A stretch of 64,000 nucleotides of DNA from a virus, in IMG/VR virus record IMGVR_UViG_3300025467_000009, positions 1-64,000 of that record. One strand, given 5' to 3'. The position numbers and the translations under genes were made by a program. The notes beneath the pieces were generated by a model. The model was not told where the DNA came from, searched no databases, and saw only the letters and a list, made by a program, of their open reading frames with translations. Position 1 is the first letter of the stretch; each line of letters begins with the position of its first letter. Below, piece after piece: positions 23,311 to 32,039 of this stretch.

Positions 23311-24117
23311 ATGCAGGCAGCAGAAGGTAAAGGCCCATTACAAAGTAAAAAAGTTTGGCCTACAGGTCAATTTAATACTATTTATGGTAATGGAGACAAT
23401 ACTTACAATACAGTTACTAGTATTGGACCAAATAATGCAGTAACAGGAACAGCAACTACAGTTAACTCTAGTAGTGTTGTTAGTGGTGCTACACCACCTT
23501 GGCCACAACAAAATGTAAATGGTAAGTGGCAAGGCGGAACAGTTGGTTCAGCAGTACCAGGACTCAACTTGAATGTCAATGGTAATGGTGTTACTGATGT
23601 AAGTTATGTTTGTGCCCCAGAACCAAATGTAAGTCTTCAAGATATGGAAACTCTTTATGTAGATCTTTGGATTACAGCTGGATTTAGTGGAACTTGCTTC
23701 TTCCAACTACAGGGTAGTAATGATAGATTCTATCAAAATACCAACTATAACTCGACCAACTGGAATACACTTGCAACTGGAACCATTACAACTACAAGTG
23801 GTAATCAAACCTTTACTCTAAACAATACTTTAAGTACAGTTGAAAATCCAAAACTAGCTTATCGCATTACTGCTAGTGGTGGTACAGGTATTGTCAACTG
23901 GGCCATTCCAGGTATGTATGTTGATTATAGTGCAATGGGTATTGGTAACAATGCTATTGATGCTAACGGTAACATTGGTCAAATGAGTATTCAAAATGTT
24001 AGAAACCTTTCTATTGTTAGTGGTACAGTAGTTAGTGGTTATCAATCAGTTACTGTTACTAGTGGTAGTACACCATATTCAAATCTTAACGCAAACCGTA
24101 CATTCCTCGGTAATTAA
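23311..24117 (+). CDS. Beta-rich probable virion protein, 268 aa
   Basis: Low-complexity Thr/Ser/Gly/Asn N-terminus, then a beta-sandwich-like domain of about 120 residues (FSGTCFFQLQGSNDRFYQNTN...), with regular strands and Trp, and a Val/Ser/Thr tail. The composition is that of phage decoration or fibre proteins, not an enzyme. Ahead of the portal gene it is more likely head-associated. SD GGAG is upstream. Confidence 0.6.
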   Translation: MQAAEGKGPLQSKKVWPTGQFNTIYGNGDNTYNTVTSIGPNNAVTGTATTVNSSSVVSGATPPWPQQNVNGKWQGGTVGSAVPGLNLNVNGNGVTDVSYVCAPEPNVSLQDMETLYVDLWITAGFSGTCFFQLQGSNDRFYQNTNYNSTNWNTLATGTITTTSGNQTFTLNNTLSTVENPKLAYRITASGGTGIVNWAIPGMYVDYSAMGIGNNAIDANGNIGQMSIQNVRNLSIVSGTVVSGYQSVTVTSGSTPYSNLNANRTFLGN

Positions 24118-24141
24118 TATTATATAATTGGAGAAGTAATA

Positions 24142-24330
24142 ATGGAACGTCAACAAAACATTCGTCAAGCAGCTGTTCGTAGAGTAGGTGCAAATCACAC
24201 TCTAAGCGGTTTGCCAATTGACCAAAACAAGTCAGGCGGAGACATTGTTATGCTTGGTGGAGGGCCCGCATTCTGCAGTAATTGTGGATTTGAAAAGGCT
24301 CCTGGAATTCCCTGCTGTGGAATAGAATAG
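24142..24330 (+). CDS. Small protein with C-terminal zinc-like motif, 62 aa
   Basis: A basic N-terminal helix (RQQNIRQAAVRRVGA) is followed by a Gly-rich turn and FCSNCGFEKAPGIPCCG, a four-Cys motif at the C-terminus. It stands just before the portal gene with GGAG 9 bases upstream of its ATG. Size and position suggest a small assembly factor, but I recognise no family. Confidence 0.6.
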   Translation: MERQQNIRQAAVRRVGANHTLSGLPIDQNKSGGDIVMLGGGPAFCSNCGFEKAPGIPCCGIE

Positions 24331-24340
24331 GACTAGCCCA

Positions 24341-26692
24341 ATGGCTAATAAGGACTGGAGTGCCCAGACTGAACTCAATAATATGAGGAAAGCTGGTATA
24401 ACTCTTCCTAGAAACCCAATAACACGTAGGGTTGCTGCTAGAGATATGTTGAATAATGCTAAGAATGGTTCATTATTCAATGATGTTGCATCAATGCCTA
24501 CAGAAGGTCGTGAACGACTTAATAACCTTCGTATGGGTGGTATGGGTGGGATTGACCTTAGTGGTATGGCTAATACGCCTAACCGTAGAATGGGTGCTGC
24601 TACAGGTTCAGATGCACAATGGGCATGGCCTAAGTTACACGACCCATTTGAGTATTGGCGTGAACGTACCTGGTGGTTCAACATGGAGGACCCGGACGAA
24701 CAAACACGTAAAATTCGTGACTGGGCTCGTCTTATGTACACCACCCACTATCTAGTTCCTTCACTTATTGATATTTATACTCGTTATCCACTTTTGGATA
24801 TTGAACTAGTTCACCCAGACAAAAGAATCTCTGAGTTTTACAATGAACTATTCTTTGATGGACTAGATTACAATGAATTTCTATTTGACCTTGGTCGTGA
24901 ACACTGGACTGTAGGTGAAGCATTTGCAATGGGTTCATGGCATGATGGTATTGGTGCTTGGGAAGATGATGAAATTATTAACCCTAATGATGTTATCGTT
25001 GCAAAGAACAGAGCACTAAGAACTTATCAATATCACATTAAAGTTCCTGAAGAAATCAAGAAGTTGATTGAACGCAGAGATCCACCTCAAGAGTATGCAA
25101 TGCTTATGCAATTGTATCCAGACGTTGTTGCATGGGCTCGTGAGGATAAAGAAATTCCTGTTTCAGATGTAATCATGAAGCAGTTGAAATTTAAGACCAA
25201 CCCTTGGAGCGAACATGGTACTCCTATTCTTCTACGTGCTTTTCGTATGCTTATGCTGGAAGAAAGTCTCAATGCCGCTCAAGATGCTATTGCTGACAGA
25301 CTCTATTCTCCTCTTATTCTTGCTACTTTGGGCCTCCCGGACGTAGATCAAGACGGTCCATGGATCCCAGATGCAACTGAATTGCAAGCATTGAGAGATG
25401 ACCTTTCAATGGCCATCAACTCAGACTTCCGTTTGATGACATATCACCATGGATTAAAGATTGAAAATGCTTTTGGTCGTGAATCTATGCCAAGACTTGA
25501 CCAAGACTTCATGCGTGTTGAGTCAAAGGTTATGCAAGTATTCGGTATTGGTGCTGACCTATTGCAAGGTGGTAACGGTGGTACTTATGCATCTGGCGCA
25601 CTTAACCGTGAGTTGATTACTCAAATGCTTTCTACATATCAACACAAGATTGAAAAGTTTATCCGTTCACGTATGGAACCTGTGGCAGAACGTCAAGGTC
25701 ACTATGAGTTTCGTAATGTTGGAGGTCAAAGAGTTCCTGTTATGGAAACTGTACTAATGGTGGATGAAGAAACAGGTGCAGAGTTTGTGGAGGAACGTCC
25801 AAAACTTGCTATTCCTGAAGTAAGGTTCCGCTCAATGAACCTACGTGATGAAACAGTAGAACGTGGATTCCTACAACAACTTCAAGCATCTGGTTTCCCA
25901 ATTTCACTTGCTACTCTTGCAGTTAATATTCCAATTGACTTTGAAGATGAAGTTGAAGCACGTAAGAATGAGAAGTTGGCAACTGTGGTTGCAGAACAAC
26001 AATTTAAGAAAGATTTGTTTGAACGACTTACTATTCTTGGTTTGCCTATCCCACCAGAATACTTCCAGGAATACCAGTCCTATATGATGCTTCTTGAGGA
26101 CCCATCACTTGGTGCTCAACTCGCTCCTGGTGCAATGGCTGGTCTTGCAAGTATGCCTGCCGCACCAAATATGACTCAACCTGGCAATCCATATGACATT
26201 ACTCAGACACCTGAAGTTTATCCTTCAATGGCAACTAAAGGTTCTGACAAAACTGACCGTGGGACAGAACGTCAACGTCCAGAGATTTCTTACGAACAAA
26301 AGAAGAACGCACCTAAGTCAACTCGAAAAGGACCAAAGAACGGCCCTAAGAAAAAGACAGCCAGTGTAAGTGGTTGGGATGATGACTTTGATGATGAACC
26401 TTTTGAAACTGTTACCTATGGTGACCGTATGAAGTTTGCAGTTCCTTTTGAGCAAAAGAAGCGTAAGCGTATGAAACTTGCTAAGGGTATGCAAATCATT
26501 GTTGACGATAGTTATCAAAAATTTAACGAAGATGAATTTAAAGAACACTTGGCTTCAGTCATAGAAGGAACAGATGCTATGGTTCCAACTTCAGATACTG
26601 ATGCCCATGCAAGCAGTGATGGTGGAATGGACTACCCTAAGATTGATGGGGCAGGACTAGATAAGTTTTCAAATGAGGAGAACCCTGAATGA
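24341..26692 (+). CDS. Portal protein
   Basis: A 783-residue protein with portal hallmarks: a WPKLHDPFEYWRER entry region, YTRYPLLDIE, then a wing/clip region with NPWSEHGTPILLRAFRMLM (a portal signature found in large myoviruses), a helix rich in Leu/Ala and a long Met/Pro-rich basic C-terminus. Twelve copies would form the head vertex through which DNA is packaged and to which the neck attaches. It is followed by small membrane proteins and the maturation protease, as expected. It overlaps the next ATG by ATGA. AGGA precedes the start. Confidence 0.85.
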   Translation: MANKDWSAQTELNNMRKAGITLPRNPITRRVAARDMLNNAKNGSLFNDVASMPTEGRERLNNLRMGGMGGIDLSGMANTPNRRMGAATGSDAQWAWPKLHDPFEYWRERTWWFNMEDPDEQTRKIRDWARLMYTTHYLVPSLIDIYTRYPLLDIELVHPDKRISEFYNELFFDGLDYNEFLFDLGREHWTVGEAFAMGSWHDGIGAWEDDEIINPNDVIVAKNRALRTYQYHIKVPEEIKKLIERRDPPQEYAMLMQLYPDVVAWAREDKEIPVSDVIMKQLKFKTNPWSEHGTPILLRAFRMLMLEESLNAAQDAIADRLYSPLILATLGLPDVDQDGPWIPDATELQALRDDLSMAINSDFRLMTYHHGLKIENAFGRESMPRLDQDFMRVESKVMQVFGIGADLLQGGNGGTYASGALNRELITQMLSTYQHKIEKFIRSRMEPVAERQGHYEFRNVGGQRVPVMETVLMVDEETGAEFVEERPKLAIPEVRFRSMNLRDETVERGFLQQLQASGFPISLATLAVNIPIDFEDEVEARKNEKLATVVAEQQFKKDLFERLTILGLPIPPEYFQEYQSYMMLLEDPSLGAQLAPGAMAGLASMPAAPNMTQPGNPYDITQTPEVYPSMATKGSDKTDRGTERQRPEISYEQKKNAPKSTRKGPKNGPKKKTASVSGWDDDFDDEPFETVTYGDRMKFAVPFEQKKRKRMKLAKGMQIIVDDSYQKFNEDEFKEHLASVIEGTDAMVPTSDTDAHASSDGGMDYPKIDGAGLDKFSNEENPE

Positions 26693-26868
26693 GCCGTTTC
26701 CTAGACAAACAACCAACCATACTTCCTAAGACTGCAAAACCTACTTTGGCATTTCTTAGTATAGTTAGTAATCTTGAAAAGATTTCAATCATTGAAGAAG
26801 GTGAGGGTACCCTTGCCCGCAACTTTGATGACCTAGATCTTAGTAATAGTATTTATACTAAAGAGTAA
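26689..26868 (+). CDS. Small hypothetical protein, 59 aa
   Basis: ATG overlapping the portal stop (ATGA), with GAGGAG upstream in the portal's 3' end. The residues form one helix (LAFLSIVSNLEKISII) and an acidic tail. No known family. The tight coupling, good ribosome site and full-length frame up to the next gene (2 bases away) support it as real. Confidence 0.6.
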   Translation: MSRFLDKQPTILPKTAKPTLAFLSIVSNLEKISIIEEGEGTLARNFDDLDLSNSIYTKE

Positions 26869-26870
26869 AG

Positions 26871-27212
26871 ATGTTTTTTGCTTCCAATTTTTTTAACTCT
26901 TCAAATGTTTGGTTTGGCTATATTGCTAATGCATTTTTCACCGTTGGTGCTTTAGCAGCACTAGCTAAAGTAGTTCAAAAATACTTCACTCATCACAATT
27001 CAAAAGAATTAAGTCGAATTGAAAAAGAACTTGCTGCTACTAAAGCAGACATGGATGACAAGTTTGAACAACTACTTTCTCAACACCGAAACAATGGTGG
27101 TTCTAGCTCTAAAGACCAGTGGGACCGTGTAGAACACAAGGTAGACAGTATTGGTCGTGATTTAAACCGTCATCTAGGTTATCATGAAGGTTTACTTGAT
27201 GCGGACGATTAA
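26871..27212 (+). CDS. Single-pass membrane protein with coiled coil, 113 aa
   Basis: One membrane helix at about 15-36 (GYIANAFFTVGALAALAKVV) followed by a Lys/Glu coiled coil (ELSRIEKELAATKADMDDKFEQLL) and a hydrophilic end. The N-terminus has FFNSSNVW, related to the FNS motifs of the proteins at 2370 and 13171. It overlaps the next gene by 14 bases. Function unknown; perhaps a membrane-associated head or injection protein. Confidence 0.6.
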   Translation: MFFASNFFNSSNVWFGYIANAFFTVGALAALAKVVQKYFTHHNSKELSRIEKELAATKADMDDKFEQLLSQHRNNGGSSSKDQWDRVEHKVDSIGRDLNRHLGYHEGLLDADD

Positions 27213-27588
27213 AAAAGTAAGTCACTGGGATTATCACCCACATGTTAGGTCTGGAAATGATAGAACATTAGGGGAAAAAGCTGCAGACGCTATGCGTCAT
27301 GGCATGGGTTCGTGGCCTTTTGTCTTTGCATTTGTAGTTTTAATGATTACATGGATGCTTTACAACGGATACTCACATCACCCTTTCGATGTTTACCCGT
27401 TTATCCTTCTTAACCTTATGCTCTCAACCCTCGCTGGTTTACAGGGAGCAATCCTTCTCATCGCCGCCAAAAGAGCAGACCGAATTGCTGCTGAACTTGC
27501 AGCCTATCACTTAAGTGTAAGTGAAGAACACAAAATAATGTTAAGTGAATTAAAAGAGTTGCTTTCTAGAAGAAATGAACATCAATAA
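27199..27588 (+). CDS. DUF1003-type membrane protein
   Basis: About 129 residues from the ATG at 27199 (AAGG upstream; an earlier in-frame ATG at 27184 is less suited). Two membrane segments (WPFVFAFVVLMITWMLYN and FILLNLMLSTLAGLQGAILL) followed by AAKRADRIAAELAAYHLSV, the signature of the DUF1003 family found widely in bacteria. Its role is unknown there. In a phage head module it is odd; it could alter host membrane or act at infection. Confidence 0.75.
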   Translation: MRTIKKVSHWDYHPHVRSGNDRTLGEKAADAMRHGMGSWPFVFAFVVLMITWMLYNGYSHHPFDVYPFILLNLMLSTLAGLQGAILLIAAKRADRIAAELAAYHLSVSEEHKIMLSELKELLSRRNEHQ

Positions 27589-27646
27589 AATCCCTAGTTT
27601 GGGACAATGTAAAGGGGTTGTTTAATTATGCAAGGTAATGCATATC

Positions 27647-28315
27647 ATGATTAAATTCGGCGCTCCTACAGTCACGTTGATGGGTGGTACATCCACATCT
27701 GCTTTGGGTAAGCGTGAAAGTATTGACCTTCACCCAGTAACTTTTGATGACTTTAAGTTTTCAGAAAAAAAGGGTTTTGTCTATACTGTAGCTCGTGCTA
27801 TTAGTTCTCGTGTAAATGCTAACTATGATGGTTGGCCAGTAGATGAGATTAAGCAAGGTTACAAGACCTTTATTGGTCGCCCAGTTTTTGTTGAACACAA
27901 TAATCAAGATCCAAAGAGAGCTCGTGGAGTAATCAAGGATGCTATTTATCGTGAAACAAAATTGGCGAGTGGAATTGTTGATGCTAGTGTCTATTGCCTT
28001 ATGGAAGTAGATGCTCAAAGTTTTCCAAAGTTGGCAAAGGCCATTATGGAAGATAGATTAAATGCTGTAAGTATGGGTGCAGATGTGGCCGGTACAACTT
28101 GTAGTGCCTGTGGAAGGTATGCAAGTAAGCCTGCAGAATACTGTACTCACATTCCTGCATTAAAAGGTCGCAAGGTAGTTGTTTACAAGCAAGGCAAGCG
28201 TGTGGAAAGCCTTGTTTGGGAAAACTGCCACAAGCCAAACTTTTTCGAGTTGAGTTATGTATTTGACCCAGCCGATGAATCTGCTTGGCTGCTACAAAAG
28301 AAGTACGTACAATAA
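27647..28315 (+). CDS. Prohead maturation protease with zinc insertion
   Basis: 222 residues from the ATG at 27647 (AAGG at good distance); an ATG at 27638 adds three residues. The core has a VEHNNQDP motif (candidate catalytic His), GIVDASVYCLMEVDA, and AVSMGADV with the candidate Ser, the His/Ser order of phage prohead proteases. A CSACGRYASKPAEYCTH cluster is inserted soon after the Ser and may bind zinc. The enzyme would cleave scaffold and capsid during head maturation. It stands after the portal and before the scaffold, as expected. Confidence 0.75.
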   Translation: MIKFGAPTVTLMGGTSTSALGKRESIDLHPVTFDDFKFSEKKGFVYTVARAISSRVNANYDGWPVDEIKQGYKTFIGRPVFVEHNNQDPKRARGVIKDAIYRETKLASGIVDASVYCLMEVDAQSFPKLAKAIMEDRLNAVSMGADVAGTTCSACGRYASKPAEYCTHIPALKGRKVVVYKQGKRVESLVWENCHKPNFFELSYVFDPADESAWLLQKKYVQ

Positions 28316-28956
28316 TGCCAATTATGAAAGTTTCTGAAAACCTCATTAAAGAGGCTTTGGAAGTTATAAGAATTAACATTACTGTGCTAGGTGACTGCCC
28401 TCAATGCCAGGGGACTAATTACCGAGGTGGTATCTGTGAAGACTGTGCTTTTGTAAGTCCAGAAGTCATGGAAGCAATCAAAGAGTGGCAAGAGTCGCAA
28501 GGGATTCAACAAAAGGCAGCTTTTAAAAGCCTAGCCTTTACTGATTACTTTACGGCTCCACCAGCAGGAAAAGAAAAGAAGTGCCCGAAGTGTGGTCGTA
28601 GGGGATTCAATATACAGTGCGAAAATCCGCAGTGTGGACATGAAACACCTCCTGATGAACTTAATCACAGAAGTCCTTCTTTTACAGGTGTACATCCAGA
28701 TCTTATTAAAAATAAAAAGAACAGATTTATTCCTTCCGCTGAACACTCAGTAAAAGAAAAAATAAAGAAACAAAAAAGTAAACTTAAGAAGAAGACCAAG
28801 AAAGCTAGTATTGGAAACATGCTAGATGATGACCAGGTTGCTTCTTCAGATAAGGTTACTAGAGGTAAGGATGCACTCCAGGCAGTAGCCCAGGATGAAT
28901 TCTTTCAAAATCAAAAAGGCCAAAAGCCTGAAGAAACCAACGAGGAGAAACAATGA
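28315..28956 (+). CDS. Double zinc-ribbon protein in head module, 213 aa
   Basis: The start at 28315 overlaps the previous stop (TAATG). CPQC...CEDC near 28-48 and CPKCGRRG...CENPQCG near 90-110 make two zinc ribbons. A Lys-rich basic stretch follows (KEKIKKQKSKLKKKTKK), then an acidic tail. It lies between protease and scaffold and overlaps the scaffold start by ATGA. DNA or RNA binding inside the prohead, or a chaperone role, is possible. Family not known. Confidence 0.65.
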   Translation: MPIMKVSENLIKEALEVIRINITVLGDCPQCQGTNYRGGICEDCAFVSPEVMEAIKEWQESQGIQQKAAFKSLAFTDYFTAPPAGKEKKCPKCGRRGFNIQCENPQCGHETPPDELNHRSPSFTGVHPDLIKNKKNRFIPSAEHSVKEKIKKQKSKLKKKTKKASIGNMLDDDQVASSDKVTRGKDALQAVAQDEFFQNQKGQKPEETNEEKQ

Positions 28957-30338
28957 GTCGATTTGACGATGAACTTGTTAAAGAAGCAGAAAATGCTTGG
29001 CAGGAGAGAGGTCTTCCAGGCTCAACTACTCCACGCCAAATGCCATATGACCAGACTACTAACTTGTACCTTGATGGTCCATTTGGTCTAAGTAGTCAAG
29101 CACCTGCACCTGCAGAAGAAATGGCCGATTGGGTAGCTAATACCCCAGCAGAGCGTGTACTTAACGTTCAAGACCTTGATGCAGCCGAAAATGGTGAAAT
29201 TGTTGGTGGTCCTGGTTCAAGTGCTGTTTACCCAGAAGGTCGTGAAATGTATGCTTCAACTGAAGATACTCTAGACGACACACTCTACAATGTTTACAAG
29301 GCAAGCCGTGAAATTCGTGACGCTATTGACAGTCAATCTGACTTCGACTTCACAAACCTTTTCACAGCCTCAACTTCAGCAATTGATTTTGCTCGTGTTG
29401 CCTCTAATGACCAAGATGTAGTTTACTCAGTAGGTACAGTTGCTGGTCTAGTAAATGAAATCGAAGACAACCTTATCGTAACTGCTGATTACAAGCAGGC
29501 TTACGAAGAACTTCAGGCCCTTGAGGGTTACCTTGAAGAAATCAATAAGTTTGCTTCTAAGGACGAAGACTCAGACGACAAGGATGAGGATGACAAAGAT
29601 GAAGACGATTTTGTAGAAAAAATGAAGGAAAAGAAGGACAAGAAAAAGAAGAAGAAGTCCGAGAAGAAGGCTGCTAAGCTTGCTGAGCGCACTGAATGGT
29701 GCTCTGGTCCTGGTTGCAAGACTGAGAACTGTGACGGTAAGAAGAAGCCAAAGGAAGCCACTAACGGTAACCAAGAGACACTCCAAATCACAGATGTTCG
29801 TAACCTTGATGATTCAGGAAGTCACTTCACCTACCAAGATGCAGTTACTCCTGACCACACTACCAACGTTGAAGTTCCAGAAGAAGTAAACGGCGAAGAT
29901 GCTGGTTACGTAAACTACTACAATGATGGTTCAGAAACCGGTAAGACTCCACAAGCGGACGATGACCGTAACCCATTCCCTTACGATGGAACTAACCCAG
30001 CACTTGCCCCATATGCAGGCACTGTTGCTTCGGTTCAAGCAAGTCGTGAAAAGATTTTCGATGCACTACAGGTTGTAGAGCGTCTTGAGCGTCTTGGTAT
30101 GGTCACAGAAGATGACCGTATGAAGCACGTTGCAAAGTTTGAGCAAATGTCAGATGCAAAGCTTGCTGGTTTTAAAGCTAGCCTCGACATGCTCGAAGAG
30201 TCTGGGGCCCGTCAGCCCCGGAGCCAAAAAGTGGCTAGTGGTGCAAACCGCCTGCCCGAGATGGGTCGTATGACGACTGCCTCAACTGTCACTCGCCAGT
30301 CCGTACAGGCTGACGATTGGCTAATGACACTAAAATAA
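28953..30338 (+). CDS. Probable scaffolding protein, 461 aa
   Basis: Helical, hydrophilic protein between protease and capsid genes. The middle holds a strongly acidic block (DEDSDDKDEDDKDEDDF) followed by a Lys-rich block (KEKKDKKKKKKSEKKAAK), and a C-terminal helix LQVVERLERLG. Asymmetric charge and helices are typical of scaffolds that build proheads and are removed. A small CSGPGCKTENC cluster is unusual. Codon use is of the highly expressed type. Scaffold identity is inferred from order and composition. Confidence 0.65.
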   Translation: MSRFDDELVKEAENAWQERGLPGSTTPRQMPYDQTTNLYLDGPFGLSSQAPAPAEEMADWVANTPAERVLNVQDLDAAENGEIVGGPGSSAVYPEGREMYASTEDTLDDTLYNVYKASREIRDAIDSQSDFDFTNLFTASTSAIDFARVASNDQDVVYSVGTVAGLVNEIEDNLIVTADYKQAYEELQALEGYLEEINKFASKDEDSDDKDEDDKDEDDFVEKMKEKKDKKKKKKSEKKAAKLAERTEWCSGPGCKTENCDGKKKPKEATNGNQETLQITDVRNLDDSGSHFTYQDAVTPDHTTNVEVPEEVNGEDAGYVNYYNDGSETGKTPQADDDRNPFPYDGTNPALAPYAGTVASVQASREKIFDALQVVERLERLGMVTEDDRMKHVAKFEQMSDAKLAGFKASLDMLEESGARQPRSQKVASGANRLPEMGRMTTASTVTRQSVQADDWLMTLK

Positions 30339-30358
30339 TCCCATAAGGAGAAAGAAAT

Positions 30359-30883
30359 ATGCTACAGCTAAACTCTGTTGCCAACGTAGGAGTGCACCGT
30401 ACGTGCAGTCCGTTGTATGAGAAGTACGAAGCTACTCCATACAACACTTTCCTGGATCCTTCGGAGACGGGTAACATTTACTCGGGTATGGTCGTCTACA
30501 GAACCGGCCCCGACACTGTTGCTCTATTCGATGGAAACACGGCTACAGGTGCATCAACTAGTCCAAAGCCATTTGGTCTAAGTTGCTTGGACCGCAACCC
30601 AAACATTGATGATGTGACTCAAGTTGGAGTTAACGCCTGGGCCGTATGGCTCGGTGGTGAGAATGCTTTCTTCACCATTACGGCTCCTGCTTTTGACACT
30701 ACTCAATCATACTCAGTATCAACAACTGGTGCCCGTACATTCTTGTACGCAGGTACAGGTTCTGCTAAGGGAATGCTGACTTCAGCTGCTCCTAACGCTA
30801 ACGCCACTCCAGTTGCTGAACTTATTGACGTTCTTGGGCCAACCCAAATTGTTATCCGCCTAGTGCCTGTTGGCGTTAACTAA
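30359..30883 (+). CDS. Probable head decoration protein, 174 aa
   Basis: A beta-rich protein (SGMVVYRTGPDTVALFDGNTA, AELIDVLGPTQIVIRLVPV) just before the capsid gene, with a strong AAGGAG ribosome site and capsid-like codons. Size and position match decoration/cement proteins that clamp HK97-type capsids. It is not recognisable at family level from the sequence alone; a minor capsid protein is the alternative. Confidence 0.6.
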   Translation: MLQLNSVANVGVHRTCSPLYEKYEATPYNTFLDPSETGNIYSGMVVYRTGPDTVALFDGNTATGASTSPKPFGLSCLDRNPNIDDVTQVGVNAWAVWLGGENAFFTITAPAFDTTQSYSVSTTGARTFLYAGTGSAKGMLTSAAPNANATPVAELIDVLGPTQIVIRLVPVGVN

Positions 30884-30899
30884 GAAAGGAACTTTTAAA

Positions 30900-31898
30900 A
30901 TGAGTTCATACAGCACCGAACACTTGGCTCCACGCACTGCCAAGCGCTCTGACGACTATGTTGCCGAGATTCTCGAGGCAAAGGACCGTCTAAAGACCGC
31001 TACAGGACGTACTGCAGCTACAAACCAGGAAAAGCAACGCCGTTTGGCTTCAATTCTTGCTGACAAGGACAACTACATGGTTCGTCTTGGTCAGGGAATG
31101 ATTGGTCCAATCCAGCTTAAGCTTCGTTACCAGGGTATGACCCGTAACGTACTTCTTGAAGATCCACTAACACCTGGTGTACCAGTTATGTACGATGTCC
31201 TTGACGAATATGGTCAGGCTTACGTTCTTTCTGGAAACGAAGGAGAAGTTCGTGTAACTTCATTCGAAGGTAAGAAAGTTCCAGTACGTTTGTTCCGTAT
31301 TGCAACCTTCCCTCAGATTAAGAAGGAAGACCTTTGGTACCTTCGTGTTAACATCGTAGAATATGCTCAGGACATGAGTAAGCAAGCAATCATGATGCAG
31401 GAAGACGCACGTCTTATCACTGTTCTTGAAGCTGCTATCAACAACTACGCTGTTGACCCTAACCACACAGTTTCACCTAACCACATCGTTAATGAACTTT
31501 CAGGATACATTACTCCTGACTCAATGTACGACCTCGTAGCATTGATTGAAGTTCACCAACTTGAGGCTTCACGTCTATTGTTCAACCCAATTGACTACCG
31601 TGACCTTTACAAGTGGGACATTAACCAAACTGGTTGGGCCTTCAAGGACCGTGTAGTTGCCGGTGAGCGTATCGTTCAATTCGGTGGCTTCCAAGTTCAA
31701 CGTTCAATTGAAGTTCCACAAGGAACAGTTTACATGACTCCATCACCAGAGTTCCTCGGTGTATTCCCAGTTATGTACTCACTCGATGTTGAAGAGAACC
31801 ACACACCTGAGAAGTTCCACAAGGGATGGGTCATGGACGAGCTCGTATCAGAGATTGTTCTCAACCCACGCGGACTTGGTAAGATCGTTAAGGCTTAA
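30900..31898 (+). CDS. Major capsid protein (HK97-fold type)
   Basis: 332 residues from the ATG at 30900 with AAGAAAGGAA upstream; the longer ATG at 30870 overlaps the previous gene and is rejected. Helical, charged N-terminus, then MIGPIQLKLRYQGM, a VPVRLFRIATFPQIKKEDL spine region, and a P-domain-like FNPIDYRDLYKW. Most optimised codons in the window (CGT, TTC, AAC, GGT), consistent with the most abundant virion protein. A long hairpin follows the stop. Position after scaffold and decoration genes fixes the call. Confidence 0.85.
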   Translation: MSSYSTEHLAPRTAKRSDDYVAEILEAKDRLKTATGRTAATNQEKQRRLASILADKDNYMVRLGQGMIGPIQLKLRYQGMTRNVLLEDPLTPGVPVMYDVLDEYGQAYVLSGNEGEVRVTSFEGKKVPVRLFRIATFPQIKKEDLWYLRVNIVEYAQDMSKQAIMMQEDARLITVLEAAINNYAVDPNHTVSPNHIVNELSGYITPDSMYDLVALIEVHQLEASRLLFNPIDYRDLYKWDINQTGWAFKDRVVAGERIVQFGGFQVQRSIEVPQGTVYMTPSPEFLGVFPVMYSLDVEENHTPEKFHKGWVMDELVSEIVLNPRGLGKIVKA

Positions 31899-31916
31899 TT
31901 GTCTTAGCAACAAATC

Positions 31917-31959
31917 GGGTAGGGGTCAGATGCCCTCCACCGCCTTCTGGCTCCTACCC
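31917..31959 (+). terminator. 14-bp hairpin after the capsid gene
   Basis: GGGTAGGGGTCAGA (31917-31930) pairs along its full length with TCTGGCTCCTACCC (31946-31959), two G-T pairs, 15-base loop. There is no T run after it, so it may end transcription by another route, or act as a 3' stabiliser of the capsid mRNA. No convincing gene exists in 31899-32039. Confidence 0.6.
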
Positions 31960-32039
31960 ACCCCTCGCAGATTCTGATTTCCTAGATCTGTTAGCAGTTT
32001 ACAAAATATGTAAATTGCCTTGAAACAAGGAGAAGTAAA

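Noticed and set aside
29528-29791. A minus-strand frame opposite the scaffold gene
   Set aside because: Its Ser/Leu/Phe runs mirror the Glu/Asp/Lys codons of the scaffold. All well-supported genes are on the + strand; other minus frames, such as 3166-3444 and 15234-15557, are rejected for the same reason.
31759-31977. A short + strand frame over the end of the capsid gene
   Set aside because: It lies out of frame inside the highly expressed capsid gene and runs into the hairpin; codon pattern and position fit a shadow frame.
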